DNA of 64,000 bases from Pseudomonas sp. FP1742 (GCF_030687145.1 NZ_CP117460.1:372001-436000), one strand, 5' to 3'; numbered from the stretch's first letter, positions 26,574 to 37,115 are shown. Notes: a model not told the origin generated them from the letters alone. Numbers and translations: made by a program.

Positions 26574-28394
26574 GTGATCGAAAATCTACGCAACATCGCC
26601 ATCATTGCTCACGTTGACCATGGTAAAACCACCCTGGTAGACAAACTCTTGCGTCAATCCGGCACCCTGGAGCGCAACGAGCTCAACGACGAGCGCGTGA
26701 TGGACTCCAACGACCAGGAGAAAGAACGCGGTATTACCATTCTGGCGAAAAACACCGCCATCAACTGGAACGGCTACCACATCAACATCGTGGACACCCC
26801 GGGCCACGCCGACTTCGGCGGCGAAGTTGAACGCGTAATGTCGATGGTCGACTCCGTTCTGCTGCTGGTTGACGCCCAAGACGGCCCTATGCCGCAAACC
26901 CGTTTCGTGACCAAGAAGGCTTTCGAAGCCGGCCTGCGTCCGATCGTGTGCATCAACAAGGTTGACCGTCCAGGCGCGCGTCCGGACTGGGTTCTGGACC
27001 AGATCTTCGACCTGTTCGACAACCTGGGTGCCACCGAAGAACAGCTGGACTTCAAAGTCGTCTACGCCTCGGCCCTGAACGGCATCGCCGGTCTGGACCA
27101 CACCGACATGGCTGAAGACATGACCCCGTTGTACCAGTCGATCGTCGACAACGTACCGGCTCCTAAAGTTGACCGTGAAGGCCCGTTCCAGATGCAAATC
27201 TCGGCACTGGACTACAACAGCTTCCTGGGTGTTATCGGTGTTGGCCGTATCGCTCGTGGTAGCGTCAAGCCGAACACTCCAGTCGTGGCCATTGGCGCCG
27301 ACGGCAAGAAGCGTAACGGTCGTATCCTGAAGCTGATGGGTCACCACGGCCTGCACCGTATCGACGTTGAAGAAGCGTTTGCCGGTGACATCGTGTGCGT
27401 GAGCGGTATGGACTCGCTGTTCATCTCCGACACCCTGTGCCAGCCGGACAACGTCGAGGCGATGAAGCCTCTGACCGTTGACGAGCCAACCGTTTCCATG
27501 ACCTTCCAGGTAAACGACTCGCCTTTCTGCGGTAAAGAAGGCAAGTTCGTGACTTCCCGTAACATCAAGGAACGTCTGGACAAAGAGCTGCTGTACAACG
27601 TTGCACTGCGCGTTGAAGAAGGCGACTCGGCTGACAAGTTCAAGGTTTCCGGCCGTGGTGAGCTGCACCTCTCGGTACTGATCGAAACCATGCGTCGCGA
27701 AGGCTTCGAAATGGGCGTTGGTCGTCCGGAAGTGATCATCCGTCAAGTTGACGGCGTGAAGCAGGAACCGTTCGAAAACGTAACCATCGACACCCCTGAA
27801 GAATCCCAGGGCAAGGTCATGGAAGAGATGGGCCTGCGTAAAGGCGACCTGACCAACATGGTGCCGGATGGCAAAGGCCGTGTTCGTCTGGAGTACAACA
27901 TCCCTGCTCGCGGTCTGATCGGTTTCCGTAACCAGTTCCTGACCCTGACCAACGGTGCTGGCATCCTGACCTCGATCTTCGATCGCTACGACACCATGAA
28001 GTCCGGCGACATGTCCGGCCGTCAGAACGGTGTTCTGGTATCGGTAGAAACCGGCAAGGCACTGACCTACTCCCTGGAAACCCTGCAGGCGCGTGGCAAG
28101 CTGTTCGTTGAACACGGTCAAGAGATCTACAACGGTCAGATCGTTGGTCTGAACAGCCGTGACAACGACATGGGCGTCAACCCAACCAAAGGCAAGAAGC
28201 TCGACAACATGCGTGCTTCGGGTAAAGACGAAACCATCGCCCTGGTTCCACCTGTTCGCTTCACCCTGGAACAGGCCCTGGAATTCATCCAGGACGATGA
28301 ATTGTGCGAAGTGACACCTAAGTCGATCCGCCTGCGTAAGAAGATCCTGGACGAAGGCGAGCGTACCCGCGCTGCCAAGAAAGCCAAGAACTGA
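26574..28394 (+). CDS. typA: translational GTPase TypA/BipA
   Basis: 606 residues starting at a GTG (26574). G1 is AHVDHGKTT near residue 12, with G2/G3 in RGITI and DTPGHADF, and NKVD as G4. Domains II, III and the TypA-specific C-terminal domain follow to residue 606. BipA is a ribosome-binding GTPase of the EF-G family that helps 50S assembly and stress or cold growth. Highly biased codon use suggests strong expression. No SD as strong as its neighbours' is seen (GATCGAGA upstream). A clear terminator follows 19 bases after the stop. Confidence 0.97.
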   Translation: MIENLRNIAIIAHVDHGKTTLVDKLLRQSGTLERNELNDERVMDSNDQEKERGITILAKNTAINWNGYHINIVDTPGHADFGGEVERVMSMVDSVLLLVDAQDGPMPQTRFVTKKAFEAGLRPIVCINKVDRPGARPDWVLDQIFDLFDNLGATEEQLDFKVVYASALNGIAGLDHTDMAEDMTPLYQSIVDNVPAPKVDREGPFQMQISALDYNSFLGVIGVGRIARGSVKPNTPVVAIGADGKKRNGRILKLMGHHGLHRIDVEEAFAGDIVCVSGMDSLFISDTLCQPDNVEAMKPLTVDEPTVSMTFQVNDSPFCGKEGKFVTSRNIKERLDKELLYNVALRVEEGDSADKFKVSGRGELHLSVLIETMRREGFEMGVGRPEVIIRQVDGVKQEPFENVTIDTPEESQGKVMEEMGLRKGDLTNMVPDGKGRVRLEYNIPARGLIGFRNQFLTLTNGAGILTSIFDRYDTMKSGDMSGRQNGVLVSVETGKALTYSLETLQARGKLFVEHGQEIYNGQIVGLNSRDNDMGVNPTKGKKLDNMRASGKDETIALVPPVRFTLEQALEFIQDDELCEVTPKSIRLRKKILDEGERTRAAKKAKN

Positions 28395-28412
28395 GTTAAC
28401 TCAGGCTGAATG

Positions 28413-28447
28413 AAAACGCCCCCGGTCGAAAGGCCGGGGGCGTTTTT
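28413..28447 (+). terminator. Rho-independent terminator of typA
   Basis: AAAACGCCCCCGG pairs with CCGGGGGCGTTTT around the short loop TCGAAAGG, then the T-run continues. The flanking A-run makes it usable in both directions. Confidence 0.93.
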
Positions 28448-28480
28448 GTTTGTCTGGGTTTTGTGCGGTGTTTTCTCGGG

Positions 28481-28582
28481 CCCCTTCGCGAGCAAGCCCG
28501 CTCCCACATTGAATCGGCGCTGACCACACGTTTAGTGCTCACTGGCGATCAAATGTGGGAGCGGGCTTACTCGCAAAGGCGG
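28481..28582. repeat. two REP units, outward orientation
   Basis: CCTTCGCGAGCAAGCCCGCTCCCACA comes first (given here in its parts) and GTGGGAGCGGGCTTACTCGC second, about 50 bases apart with a spacer unlike the other pairs. The second copy has TTACTCG in place of TTGCTCG. Confidence 0.85.
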
Positions 28583-28613
28583 TCTAACAGTCGCTGCAGG
28601 GCTCAGCGATCGA

Positions 28614-29051
28614 TCAGAATTTGTCGAGGGTTCGCGGATTGTTCTCGCGCACCACTTCTTTTGGCTTGTACGCGCAATACCCCGGCCGTGGCCCGATCTT
28701 GGGATGGTTGCGGCACGTATCCGGGCGCTTTTCATAAATAGTGCACAAACGGCTTTTACGATCCAGGTACAGGCAATCGTTGTTGCTCATGCGCTGGAGA
28801 GTGAAGATCTCGGACTTCTGGTTATAGCGCTCGACAATCCCTTCCTTCTGCAAGCGCTTGGCGATGTTCTTGGGTGGGTCACCCAGTTCGAATTCGTCGA
28901 CGATGCCGATGCGGATCAGATCCTTGATCTTGACCTCGACCGGCAGCGTGCAGCAGCTGGACATGCACGAGCCGCACATTGGGGCAGAGTACTTGGCCCA
29001 GGTATCGAGGCGATCGATCTCTGCGGCGGCGATCAGGTTGGGCTTCATCAT
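28614..29051 (-). CDS. YkgJ-type cysteine cluster protein
   Basis: 145 residues. The Fe-S/zinc-type motif CGSCMSSCC lies near residues 26-34, with further cysteines in NNDCLYLD, SRLCTIYEKRPDTC and PGYCAYKP, the UPF0153/YkgJ pattern of a metal cluster. A second ATG one codon downstream (29046-29048) is an equally acceptable start. The family has no firm biochemical role; some members affect flagellin lysine modification (FliB), but nothing nearby hints at that. It is monocistronic, between typA and glgP. Confidence 0.88.
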   Translation of the reverse strand: MMKPNLIAAAEIDRLDTWAKYSAPMCGSCMSSCCTLPVEVKIKDLIRIGIVDEFELGDPPKNIAKRLQKEGIVERYNQKSEIFTLQRMSNNDCLYLDRKSRLCTIYEKRPDTCRNHPKIGPRPGYCAYKPKEVVRENNPRTLDKF

Positions 29052-29306
29052 CGGTTGTTACCAGCGTGTGCATCAGGGCGCGCGATCATACCGGGACTGG
29101 TGGATTTTTGAACAACCTTTCGCCAGATTTTTTTGCTTGTCGCAAAATAGTCCCGTGTCCGGCACGGCCCCTGCATTGTTTCAGGCACGCGACAACGTAA
29201 TGTCGAACTATCTCGCACTAACAGGGAAAACTGCCGAACCAGAGTCTCTATGGTCTGTCAGACCGACTAGGCTCAGACAACTTCACGCTCGCTCGAGGTC
29301 CTATCG

Positions 29307-31757
29307 ATGACTCAAGAACCACTTGTTCGCGAAGCAGAGGTGGCCGCATTCCGCGACGCCGTCTTGACCAAGCTCACTTACGCTGTGGGCAAAGACCCGG
29401 ATCACGCCTTCGACCACGACTGGTTCGAAGCCATTGCCCTGGCGGCGCGCGATCACATGGTCGAGCACTGGATGGACCATACCCGACAGATCTACCGCAA
29501 AGGCCAGAAGCGGGTTTATTACCTCTCCCTTGAATTCCTCATTGGCCGCTTGCTCTACGACAGTCTGAGCAACCTCGGCCTGCTCGATGTAGCCCGCGAG
29601 GCCATGACCGAGCTGGGTGTCGACATCGAACGCATCCGTCTGCTGGAGCCCGATGCGGCGTTGGGCAACGGTGGCCTCGGGCGCCTGGCGGCGTGCTTCA
29701 TGGAAAGCATGTCGACCCTCGGCATCGCCGGCCATGGTTATGGCATTCGTTACGAACACGGTTTGTTCCGTCAGGCCATCGTCGATGGCTGGCAGCAGGA
29801 ACAGACCGAACACTGGCTGGATTTCGGCAACCCGTGGGAGTTCGAGCGGCCAGAGGTGGCCTACCCGATCGGCTTCGGCGGCAGTGTCGAAACCGTGACC
29901 GATGAGGCCGGAAAAACCAGGCAAGTCTGGTCCCCGGCGGAAACGGTGCGGGCCATTGCCTACGACACCCCGGTGGTCGGTTGGCGTGGCGCGAGTGTCA
30001 ACACCCTGCGGCTGTGGCGCGCCCGGGCCATGGAGGAGTTGCATCTGGAGCGCTTCAACGCTGGCGACCACTTGGGCGCGGTAGCGGAAGTGGCCTGGGC
30101 AGAAAGTATCTCCCGCGTGCTCTACCCGGCGGACAGCAACGAGGCCGGCCAGGAGTTGCGCCTGCGCCAGGAATATTTCTTTGTCTCCGCGTCCTTGCAG
30201 GACTTGTTGCGTCGCCATCGCAACATGCACACCTCGGTGCTGACCCTGGGCGATCACGCGGCCATTCAACTCAACGACACTCACCCCTCGATCGCCGTGG
30301 CCGAACTGATGCGTCAGTTGGTCGACGTCTATGACGTGGCGTGGGACGCGGCGTGGCAGATCACGGTCGACACGCTGTCGTACACCAACCACACGCTGTT
30401 GCCGGAAGCGCTGGAAACCTGGCCGGTCGGTTTGATGGAGCGGATGCTGCCCCGGCACATGCAGATCATTTATTTGATCAACGCCCAGCACATCGACTCG
30501 TTGCGAGCCAAGGGCGTTCACGATTTCGACGTGCTGCGTGCGATTTCGCTGATCGAGGAAGACAACGGTCGCCGCGTGCGCATGGGTAACCTGGCGTTTC
30601 TTGGCTCCCACAGCGTCAATGGCGTATCCGGCCTGCACACGCAGCTGATGCGCAGCACGGTGTTCTCCGAACTGCACAAGCTTTACCCGGACCGGATCAA
30701 CAACAAGACCAACGGCATCACCTTCCGCCGCTGGCTCTATCAGGCCAACCCCGAGCTCACCTCCATGCTGGTCGAGGCCCTGGGCCCGAGCCTGCTGGAC
30801 AACCCCGAGGAGCGCTTGCTCGATCTGGAACCGTTTGCCGAGAAGACTGCATTTCGCAAGCAGTTCGCCGAACAGCGGCTGCACAGCAAGAAAGCCCTGG
30901 CGTACCTGATCCATGAACGGCTGGGGATCGCGGTCAATCCGGCGGCGATGTTCGATGTGCAGGTCAAGCGGATTCACGAATACAAACGTCAGTTGCTTAA
31001 CCTGATGCACACCGTCGCGCTGTATCAGGCGATTCGTGCCGAGCCGGAAATCGACTGGGTGCCGCGGGTGAAAATCTTCGCCGGCAAGGCGGCGGCCAGT
31101 TATCACCAGGCCAAGCTGATCATCAAACTGACCAACGACATCGCCCGGGTGGTCAACAATGACCCGACGGTGCGCGGCTTGCTCAAAGTGGTGTTCCTGC
31201 CCAACTACAACGTGAGCCTGGCCGAAAGCATCATTCCGGCGGCGGACTTGTCGGAGCAGATTTCCACCGCCGGCTTCGAAGCCTCGGGCACCAGCAACAT
31301 GAAGTTCGGCCTCAACGGCGCGCTGACCATCGGCACCCTGGACGGGGCCAACGTGGAAATGTGCGAGCGCATCGGTGCCGAGCATATGTTCATCTTCGGC
31401 CTCAGCGCCCAGCAAGTGGAGGCGCGCAAGCGCAACCATGAATTCAACGCAGAGCCGGATATTGCCGCCTCCCATCGACTCAGTGACGTGCTGCAGGCGA
31501 TTCGCAGCGGGGTGTTTTCGCCAGACGATCCGTCCCGTTACACCGCGCTGATCGATTCACTGGTGGACTACGACCGCTTCCTGGTCTGCGCCGATTTCGA
31601 CTCTTACTGGAACGCGCAAATGCGCGTTGAAGAACACTGGCACGACTCGAAAGAGTGGTGGCGCTCGGCGGTATTGAGCACTGCGCGGATGGGTTGGTTC
31701 TCATCCGACCGGACCATTCGCGAGTACGCCACGGACATTTGGAGGGCTTTGGAGTAA
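29307..31757 (+). CDS. glgP: glycogen/maltodextrin phosphorylase
   Basis: 816 residues, the normal size for GT35 phosphorylases. The pyridoxal phosphate lysine is Lys666 in GTSNMKFGLNG, followed by LTIGTLDGANVE. The glycan-side landmarks YYLSLEFLIGRLL (near 72-84) and GNGGLGRLAACFMES (near 120-134) are intact. It cleaves alpha-1,4-glucan with phosphate to give glucose 1-phosphate. It stands alone here, away from other glg genes, which in pseudomonads lie in separate clusters. A 250-base upstream gap shows no obvious consensus promoter. A hairpin follows the stop. Confidence 0.96.
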   Translation: MTQEPLVREAEVAAFRDAVLTKLTYAVGKDPDHAFDHDWFEAIALAARDHMVEHWMDHTRQIYRKGQKRVYYLSLEFLIGRLLYDSLSNLGLLDVAREAMTELGVDIERIRLLEPDAALGNGGLGRLAACFMESMSTLGIAGHGYGIRYEHGLFRQAIVDGWQQEQTEHWLDFGNPWEFERPEVAYPIGFGGSVETVTDEAGKTRQVWSPAETVRAIAYDTPVVGWRGASVNTLRLWRARAMEELHLERFNAGDHLGAVAEVAWAESISRVLYPADSNEAGQELRLRQEYFFVSASLQDLLRRHRNMHTSVLTLGDHAAIQLNDTHPSIAVAELMRQLVDVYDVAWDAAWQITVDTLSYTNHTLLPEALETWPVGLMERMLPRHMQIIYLINAQHIDSLRAKGVHDFDVLRAISLIEEDNGRRVRMGNLAFLGSHSVNGVSGLHTQLMRSTVFSELHKLYPDRINNKTNGITFRRWLYQANPELTSMLVEALGPSLLDNPEERLLDLEPFAEKTAFRKQFAEQRLHSKKALAYLIHERLGIAVNPAAMFDVQVKRIHEYKRQLLNLMHTVALYQAIRAEPEIDWVPRVKIFAGKAAASYHQAKLIIKLTNDIARVVNNDPTVRGLLKVVFLPNYNVSLAESIIPAADLSEQISTAGFEASGTSNMKFGLNGALTIGTLDGANVEMCERIGAEHMFIFGLSAQQVEARKRNHEFNAEPDIAASHRLSDVLQAIRSGVFSPDDPSRYTALIDSLVDYDRFLVCADFDSYWNAQMRVEEHWHDSKEWWRSAVLSTARMGWFSSDRTIREYATDIWRALE

Positions 31758-31779
31758 TTTTTTGCGACAAATGTGCGCA

Positions 31780-31802
31780 AGGCCCAACGTCCGTTGGGCC
31801 TG
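31780..31802 (+). terminator. hairpin after glgP
   Basis: The perfect stem AGGCCCAAC/GTTGGGCCT with loop GTCC begins 23 bases after the stop. It lacks a proper T-run (TGATCGATAT follows), so it may be a weak terminator or an mRNA-stabilising hairpin. Confidence 0.6.
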
Positions 31803-31832
31803 ATCGATATACTAAGCACCCATTTGACCCTT

Positions 31833-31923
31833 TGTGGGAGCGGGTTTGCTCGCGAAGAGGGCCTGACATTCAGATCGATGTCGAATGTCGGTCCGCTTTC
31901 GCGAGCAAGCCCGCTCCCACATT
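31833..31923. repeat. REP inverted pair plus a half-unit
   Basis: GTGGGAGCGGGTTTGCTCGC and GCGAGCAAGCCCGCTCCCAC frame a spacer unlike the others (GACATTCAGATCGATGTCGAATGTC). A degenerate fragment, CTGCTCCCACACTGG, follows at 31947-31961. Confidence 0.88.
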
Positions 31924-32045
31924 GGATTTGTGGTGCAGATGCAATCTGCTCCCACACTGGACTGCGGGTGTCTGCTCACTAGACTGAGCCTGAAGCTGTA
32001 TCGCACGGATTAGCCCCGCCATGGGGCCGCTTAGGGATATCGACC

Positions 32046-35000
32046 ATGCAATGGATGTTCATGCTGATTGGGCTGCTGCTGGGCTGGATGCTTGATGAGT
32101 CGTTCAGCGACGCGCTGTTGGGTGCGTTGCTCGGGCTGGGTCTCGGCCAGGCCATTCGCATCGGCCGCTTGAGCACTCAAACGGCCGAGCAGCGGCGCTT
32201 GCTTGATCAGGCGCAGGTTGCGCTGAATTCGGTCGAGCAGCGACTGGCGTTGCTGGAGACGTCGGGTGTCAAGGCGCCTGAGCCAGGCGAAACGGTTGCC
32301 AGTGAACCCGTTTCATCCCCTGAAATCATTCTTGAACAAGCCCCTGTCGCTCCCCCGGAGCTGGTCTGGGAGCTACCCCCCGAACTTGAACCCATCACCG
32401 CGGCCGCGGCCGAAACCAGTCGTCCGTTGCCCGCTGATGTCTGGCAACCCGAGCCGGTCACCCGCGAACCGCAGCAACCGGCTGAGCCACGCGGCCCGAA
32501 TTTCATCGAACGCGCCATCAGCGGCGCGCGCAATTGGCTGTTCGGCGGCAATACGGTGTTGCGGGTCGGCGTGGTGCTGTTGTTCCTCGGCCTGGCCTTC
32601 CTGTTGCGTTATGCCACCGAAGGCATGGTGGTGCCGATCGAGTTGCGCTACGCCGGTGTCGCGGCGGCAGCCTTGGGTTTGCTGGCCCTGGGCTGGTGGC
32701 TGCGCCTGCGCAACAGCAACTACGCGTTGATGCTGCAAGGCACCGGGATCGCGGTGTTGTACCTCACAGTATTTGCCGCGATGCGTCTGCATCCGTTGCT
32801 CGATCCCAAGGCAGCATTGGGCCTGCTGGTGGTGGTGACGGTGTTCTCGGCGATTCTCGCCATTACCCAAAATGCGTTGGGCCTGGCCGCCGCGGCCGCG
32901 TTGGGCGGTTTCGCCGCGCCGATCCTGACCTCCACCGGCGCCGGCAATCACGTCGCGCTGTTCAGCTATTTCGCCCTGCTCAACGCCGGCATCCTCGCCA
33001 TCGCGTGGTTCAAGGCCTGGCGGCTGCTCAACCTGATCGGGTTTGTCGGCACCTTCGGCATCGGCTTTGCCTGGGGCCTGCGCTCCTATAAGCCGGAGCT
33101 GCTATGGAGCACCGAGCCGTTCCTGATTCTGTTTTTCCTGATGTACCTGGCCATCGGTTTGTTGTTCACCCGGCGCAAGTTGCTGGAAATGAGCGACGCG
33201 CCCGAGGACGACAGCCGCGAAGCATTGCTGCGCTGGTCGGCGCACAAGGGCGATTACATTGACGGCACCATGCTGTTCGCGCCACCGCTGGTGGGCTTCG
33301 GTCTGCAGTTCGCGCTGGTGGAGCACTTTGAATTTGCCGCTGCCTTCAGTGCCTTGGCCCTGGGCATGATCTACATGGGCCTGGCCCGGTTGCTGATGGG
33401 CGGACGAGCGCTGTTGTTGGCGGAAACCTGTCTGGCACTGGGGGTGATCTTCGCCAGCCTGGCGATCCCCCTGGGGCTCGACACGCGTTGGACTGCGGCA
33501 GCCTGGGCGGTGGAAGGCGCGGGGATTTTCTGGCTCGGCCTGCGTCAGCAACGACCGCTGGCGCGGGCCTTTGCCTTGTTGCTGCAACTGGGCTCGGCGC
33601 TGGCCTTTTTCAGCGAATTGCACGGCGGCGAGAGCAGCCTGCTCGACGGTGCGCCGCTGGGGGCACTGATGCTTGGCGTGGCGCTGCTGTTCAGCTTCAA
33701 TCAATTGCGCAAAGCGTCACCCGAACAGGTATCAACGTGGGAGCGCCAAGGGTTGCCGGTACTGGCCTGCCTGGGGCTGACGTTCCTCTATCTGCTGGCG
33801 CCGCTGTTCTTCTTCACTCACGGCACGGCGATCAGTTGGGCGCTGGCCGGGTTGGCGACGCTGTTCATCGGCCTGCGTCTGCAATCGCGAGCGTTCCTGT
33901 TCAGTGCATTCGCCGTGCAACTGCTCGGTGGTGCGTTGTTCCTGTTGCGGCTGCAAGGAGCGGGCGGTGAATCGGCTGCGGTGTTCAGCGCCGGTTGGAG
34001 CGGCTTGCTCAGCGCGTCCCTGATCGGGTTGGCGTTGATTGCGGGCATGCTGCTGGCGGCTCGCGACGAAATGGTGCGCAGTGACGTGCGTTTGCTGCGC
34101 GGCTTGTCGGTGGTATTGCTGGCCGGTCTGGTGCTGATCAACCTCGCCGTGCTGTTCGTATTGCCATGGCAAACCGCGAGCGCGGTGTGGGCGGCCAGTG
34201 GTTTGTTCATCATCTGGCTGAGCCTGTACCTGAAGCAGCGCGTGAGTTTTGTCTTTGGTCTGCTGTTGCAGGTGATTGGTGGCGTAGCGTTCCTGTTCGC
34301 CGGGCCGGACCTGTTCGGGCCTTTGCTCAGCGAAGGGTTGCGACCACTGGCGCATAGCGGATTCTGGACACCGTTGGTGCTGGGGCTGGCGGCATTCGTC
34401 GGGGCCTGGCGTTTGCAGCTTGGCAATCATGCTTCGGCCTTCGATGTGTTGAGTTTGCAGCGTTTGTCCGAGGTGTTGCTGGTATGGGGCGCCGGTTGGT
34501 GGGCGCTGGCGTGGATCAGCGAAGTGCTGCGCTTCGCACCTGTGAATCTGCAAGCGACCTTGTTGCTGGCAGTCGCCGCCGTGAGTGTCGCGTTGTGGAC
34601 GGTGCTGGCGCTGCGCCTGAAGTGGTCGTCGCTGGGTTTGCTCTGCACCTTGCTGATTCCCGCCGCCGGTCTGGTATTACTCGCGGCCTGGTATTCGCGT
34701 TATCACCCGGCAGCCAATTTCGGTTGGCTGGTTTGGGCTGCGGTGTTCGTCGTGCATTTCACCTCGCTGCGGCGACTGGCGCCGATGCTGCCCGAAAAAG
34801 CCCTGAGCACCGCCCATGTGCTTGGCTGCTGGCTGTTGATCGGCGTGCTGGCCCTGGAGTTGCGTTACGGCTTGCTGCTGTTGTCGGAGCAGTACAACGC
34901 TTGGCGCTGGTTGGGCTGGGCGATTCTGCCGAGCCTGTATCTGGTATTGATGGCTGCACCACGGGCTTGGCCATGGCCAGTGTCGGCCTATTCCCGCGAA

Positions 35001-35633
35001 TACCGGGTGTATGCCGCCGCGCCGCTGGCGGTGTTGATGCTCGGCTGGTTCTGGCTGGCGAACATCGCCAGTGACGGCACCGCCGAGCCATTGCCGTATG
35101 TGCCGCTGATCAACCCGCTGGAGCTGGGCCTGTTGTTCGCTCTGTTCGGCGTTTATGTCTGGTCCCGCAACGCAGTCACGCAACTGGCGATCCGAGAGGA
35201 TTACGCCGATAACGCCACGCAGGTGATTGCCGGTGTTTCACTGTTTGCCTTCTTCACCGCGCTGGTGATGCGTGCGGCCCACCACTGGGGTGGCGTGCCG
35301 TTCGCGCTGGATCTATTGCTGGAGTCGATGCTGGTGCAGGCCGGCCTGTCCATCGTCTGGACCTTGATGGCCCTGAGCCTGATGATCGGTGGGCACCTGC
35401 GTCATCGCCGTGAAGTCTGGCTGATCGGCGCGGCGCTGATCGCGCTGGTGGTCGCCAAATTGTTCTTCGTGGAATTGAGCAACCGTGGCGGGCTGGCGCG
35501 GATCGTATCGTTTATCGGCGTTGGCGTGCTGCTGTTGGTGGTGGGCTACTTCGCCCCGTTGCCACCCAAGCGTGCCGAAGCCGCGCCGGATGTTGAAAAA
35601 CCGGCCCCTGAAACCGAAGGAGTGTCATCTTGA
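32046..35633 (+). CDS. DUF2339 polytopic membrane protein
   Basis: 1195 residues. An N-terminal hydrophobic segment (1-25, MQWMFMLIGLLLGWMLDES) is followed by a predicted coiled coil (about 40-75), a proline/glutamate-rich linker (75-150), and then a very long array of more than twenty membrane helices to the C-terminus, the DUF2339 architecture. The loops are short and Arg/Lys-poor. No catalytic motif was recognised. It is translationally coupled to the DUF3999 gene (four-base overlap), a pairing common in pseudomonads, which suggests a joint envelope complex. The function is unknown. Confidence 0.9.
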   Translation: MQWMFMLIGLLLGWMLDESFSDALLGALLGLGLGQAIRIGRLSTQTAEQRRLLDQAQVALNSVEQRLALLETSGVKAPEPGETVASEPVSSPEIILEQAPVAPPELVWELPPELEPITAAAAETSRPLPADVWQPEPVTREPQQPAEPRGPNFIERAISGARNWLFGGNTVLRVGVVLLFLGLAFLLRYATEGMVVPIELRYAGVAAAALGLLALGWWLRLRNSNYALMLQGTGIAVLYLTVFAAMRLHPLLDPKAALGLLVVVTVFSAILAITQNALGLAAAAALGGFAAPILTSTGAGNHVALFSYFALLNAGILAIAWFKAWRLLNLIGFVGTFGIGFAWGLRSYKPELLWSTEPFLILFFLMYLAIGLLFTRRKLLEMSDAPEDDSREALLRWSAHKGDYIDGTMLFAPPLVGFGLQFALVEHFEFAAAFSALALGMIYMGLARLLMGGRALLLAETCLALGVIFASLAIPLGLDTRWTAAAWAVEGAGIFWLGLRQQRPLARAFALLLQLGSALAFFSELHGGESSLLDGAPLGALMLGVALLFSFNQLRKASPEQVSTWERQGLPVLACLGLTFLYLLAPLFFFTHGTAISWALAGLATLFIGLRLQSRAFLFSAFAVQLLGGALFLLRLQGAGGESAAVFSAGWSGLLSASLIGLALIAGMLLAARDEMVRSDVRLLRGLSVVLLAGLVLINLAVLFVLPWQTASAVWAASGLFIIWLSLYLKQRVSFVFGLLLQVIGGVAFLFAGPDLFGPLLSEGLRPLAHSGFWTPLVLGLAAFVGAWRLQLGNHASAFDVLSLQRLSEVLLVWGAGWWALAWISEVLRFAPVNLQATLLLAVAAVSVALWTVLALRLKWSSLGLLCTLLIPAAGLVLLAAWYSRYHPAANFGWLVWAAVFVVHFTSLRRLAPMLPEKALSTAHVLGCWLLIGVLALELRYGLLLLSEQYNAWRWLGWAILPSLYLVLMAAPRAWPWPVSAYSREYRVYAAAPLAVLMLGWFWLANIASDGTAEPLPYVPLINPLELGLLFALFGVYVWSRNAVTQLAIREDYADNATQVIAGVSLFAFFTALVMRAAHHWGGVPFALDLLLESMLVQAGLSIVWTLMALSLMIGGHLRHRREVWLIGAALIALVVAKLFFVELSNRGGLARIVSFIGVGVLLLVVGYFAPLPPKRAEAAPDVEKPAPETEGVSS

Positions 35634-36997
35634 GTCAGAAGCTGAACCAGGGCTGGTGGGCGGCTGTTGTGCTGGGTGTGACGCTGTCAGCCGGCGCGCA
35701 GGAAAAACTTGCTGATTTTGCCGCGCAGGTGCCGTTGTCGGTGGCTGGCGAAGGCCCGTGGTATCGCCTGGAGTTACCCTTGGACGTGCAGCTGAAGGCG
35801 CGACAGACCGATCTCAGCGATGTGCGCGTGTTCAACGCCGCCGGTGAACCGCAGGCCTATGCCCTGGCCCGAGAACCCGCGCAGACCCACGAAAACCGCT
35901 CGCTCACGGACGTGAAGTGGTTTCCGTTGTACAACTCGGCGGACGACACTGAACGCGCACCGAGCGTAAGGGTGCAATCGAGCGCCAATGGCACGTTGGT
36001 CGAAGTGCAGCCGTCCAGCCAGTTGGAGGCGGGCGAAGAAGAGCTGCGCGGTTGGCTACTCGACGCCAGCGGCATCAAGGCGCCGTTGCAGCAATTGATT
36101 CTCGACTGGACCAGCGAACGCGACGGTTTCCAGCGTTTCAGCATCGAAGCCAGCAACGATCTGCAGCATTGGCAGTCGTGGGGCGATGGGCAGGTGGCGC
36201 GTCTGACGTTTGCCGACGAGCGGGTCGAGCAGCATGAAGTCGGCCTGCCGGGTCAATCGGCGCGCTATTTGCGCTTGCTGTGGAGTTCACCGCAATCGGC
36301 ACCGGTGCTGACCTCGGCGCAACTGGAAAGCACTAACCCACGCACCTTGCCGCTGCCGTTGGTCTGGTCACAGCCGTTGGCCGGCAGCCGCGTGAGGGCC
36401 GGTGAATACATCTGGCAATTGCCGATGGGGTTGAATGTCCAGCGCGTGCAGATCGAGCTGAGTCAGCCCAACAGCCTGGCACCGGTGACGTTGTCCGGTC
36501 GCCGGGAGACCAGCCTGCCGTGGCAACCGTTGACCAGCGGTTTGCTCTATCGCCTGACCCAGAATGGCCAGGACGTGGTGCAGAACGAATTGCAGCTACC
36601 GGGCCAGACCGTGCAGCAATTGAAGCTGACGGTGGATGAGCGCGGCGGTGGCTTGGGCGCCGAAGCACCTACCGTACGGTTTGCGGTGCGCTCCACACAG
36701 TTGGTGTTCCTGGCGCGCGGAGCCGGCCCTTATACCCTGGCGCTGGGGAGTGCGACGGTGAAAGCGGCGAGCTTGCCGTTGTCGACGCTGATTCCCGATT
36801 ACAGTGCGGCGAAGCTGGCGGCGTTGGGCAAGGCGACGCTGGATGGCGGGGCGGTGGTGACCCCGGTGGCGACAGCGCCAACGGTGCTGGAGACGAACTG
36901 GAAGAAAATCGGGCTGTGGGCGGTGCTGTTGCTCAGTGTGCTGGTTCTGGGGGCGATGGCGTTCAGCTTGCTGCGCAAGCCCGCTGCCAAACCCTGA
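35630..36997 (+). CDS. DUF3999 exported membrane-anchored protein
   Basis: 455 residues from a TTG start at 35630, chosen because AAGGAG lies seven bases upstream (35617-35622) and a signal peptide begins directly (SQKLNQGWWAAVVLGVTLSAGA). The body is beta-rich, with discoidin-like segments (RFSIEASNDLQHWQSWGDG near 175-193). Near the C-terminus one membrane helix (KIGLWAVLLLSVLVLGAMAFSLL) anchors it with a short cytoplasmic tail. DUF3999 proteins occur together with DUF2339 genes. The start codon overlaps the stop of that gene (TTGA), indicating coupled translation. No enzymatic motif is seen. Confidence 0.85.
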   Translation: MSQKLNQGWWAAVVLGVTLSAGAQEKLADFAAQVPLSVAGEGPWYRLELPLDVQLKARQTDLSDVRVFNAAGEPQAYALAREPAQTHENRSLTDVKWFPLYNSADDTERAPSVRVQSSANGTLVEVQPSSQLEAGEEELRGWLLDASGIKAPLQQLILDWTSERDGFQRFSIEASNDLQHWQSWGDGQVARLTFADERVEQHEVGLPGQSARYLRLLWSSPQSAPVLTSAQLESTNPRTLPLPLVWSQPLAGSRVRAGEYIWQLPMGLNVQRVQIELSQPNSLAPVTLSGRRETSLPWQPLTSGLLYRLTQNGQDVVQNELQLPGQTVQQLKLTVDERGGGLGAEAPTVRFAVRSTQLVFLARGAGPYTLALGSATVKAASLPLSTLIPDYSAAKLAALGKATLDGGAVVTPVATAPTVLETNWKKIGLWAVLLLSVLVLGAMAFSLLRKPAAKP

Positions 36998-37020
36998 AGA
37001 TGGCCGGCGCTGTGCGCCAG

Positions 37021-37115
37021 ATCGCGGGCAAGCCCGCTCCCACAGTAGATCTTCAGCGTACATAAAGTTTGTGTATGGCTGAGATCCTGTGGGAGCGGAC
37101 ATGCCCGCGAAAGCG
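37021..37115. repeat. two REP units upstream of fbp
   Basis: ATCGCGGGCAAGCCCGCTCC and TGTGGGAGCGGACATGCCCG are inverted across 42 bases. The rest of the 301-base gap before fbp (37116-37299) holds only AT-rich leader sequence and a GGAG site at 37290; no consensus promoter stands out. Confidence 0.82.

Noticed and set aside
29301..31475. Long reverse-strand frame (724 codons) opposite glgP
   Set aside because: It is a shadow of the phosphorylase gene, rich in His, Gln, Val and Arg as expected of an antisense reading, with no domain.
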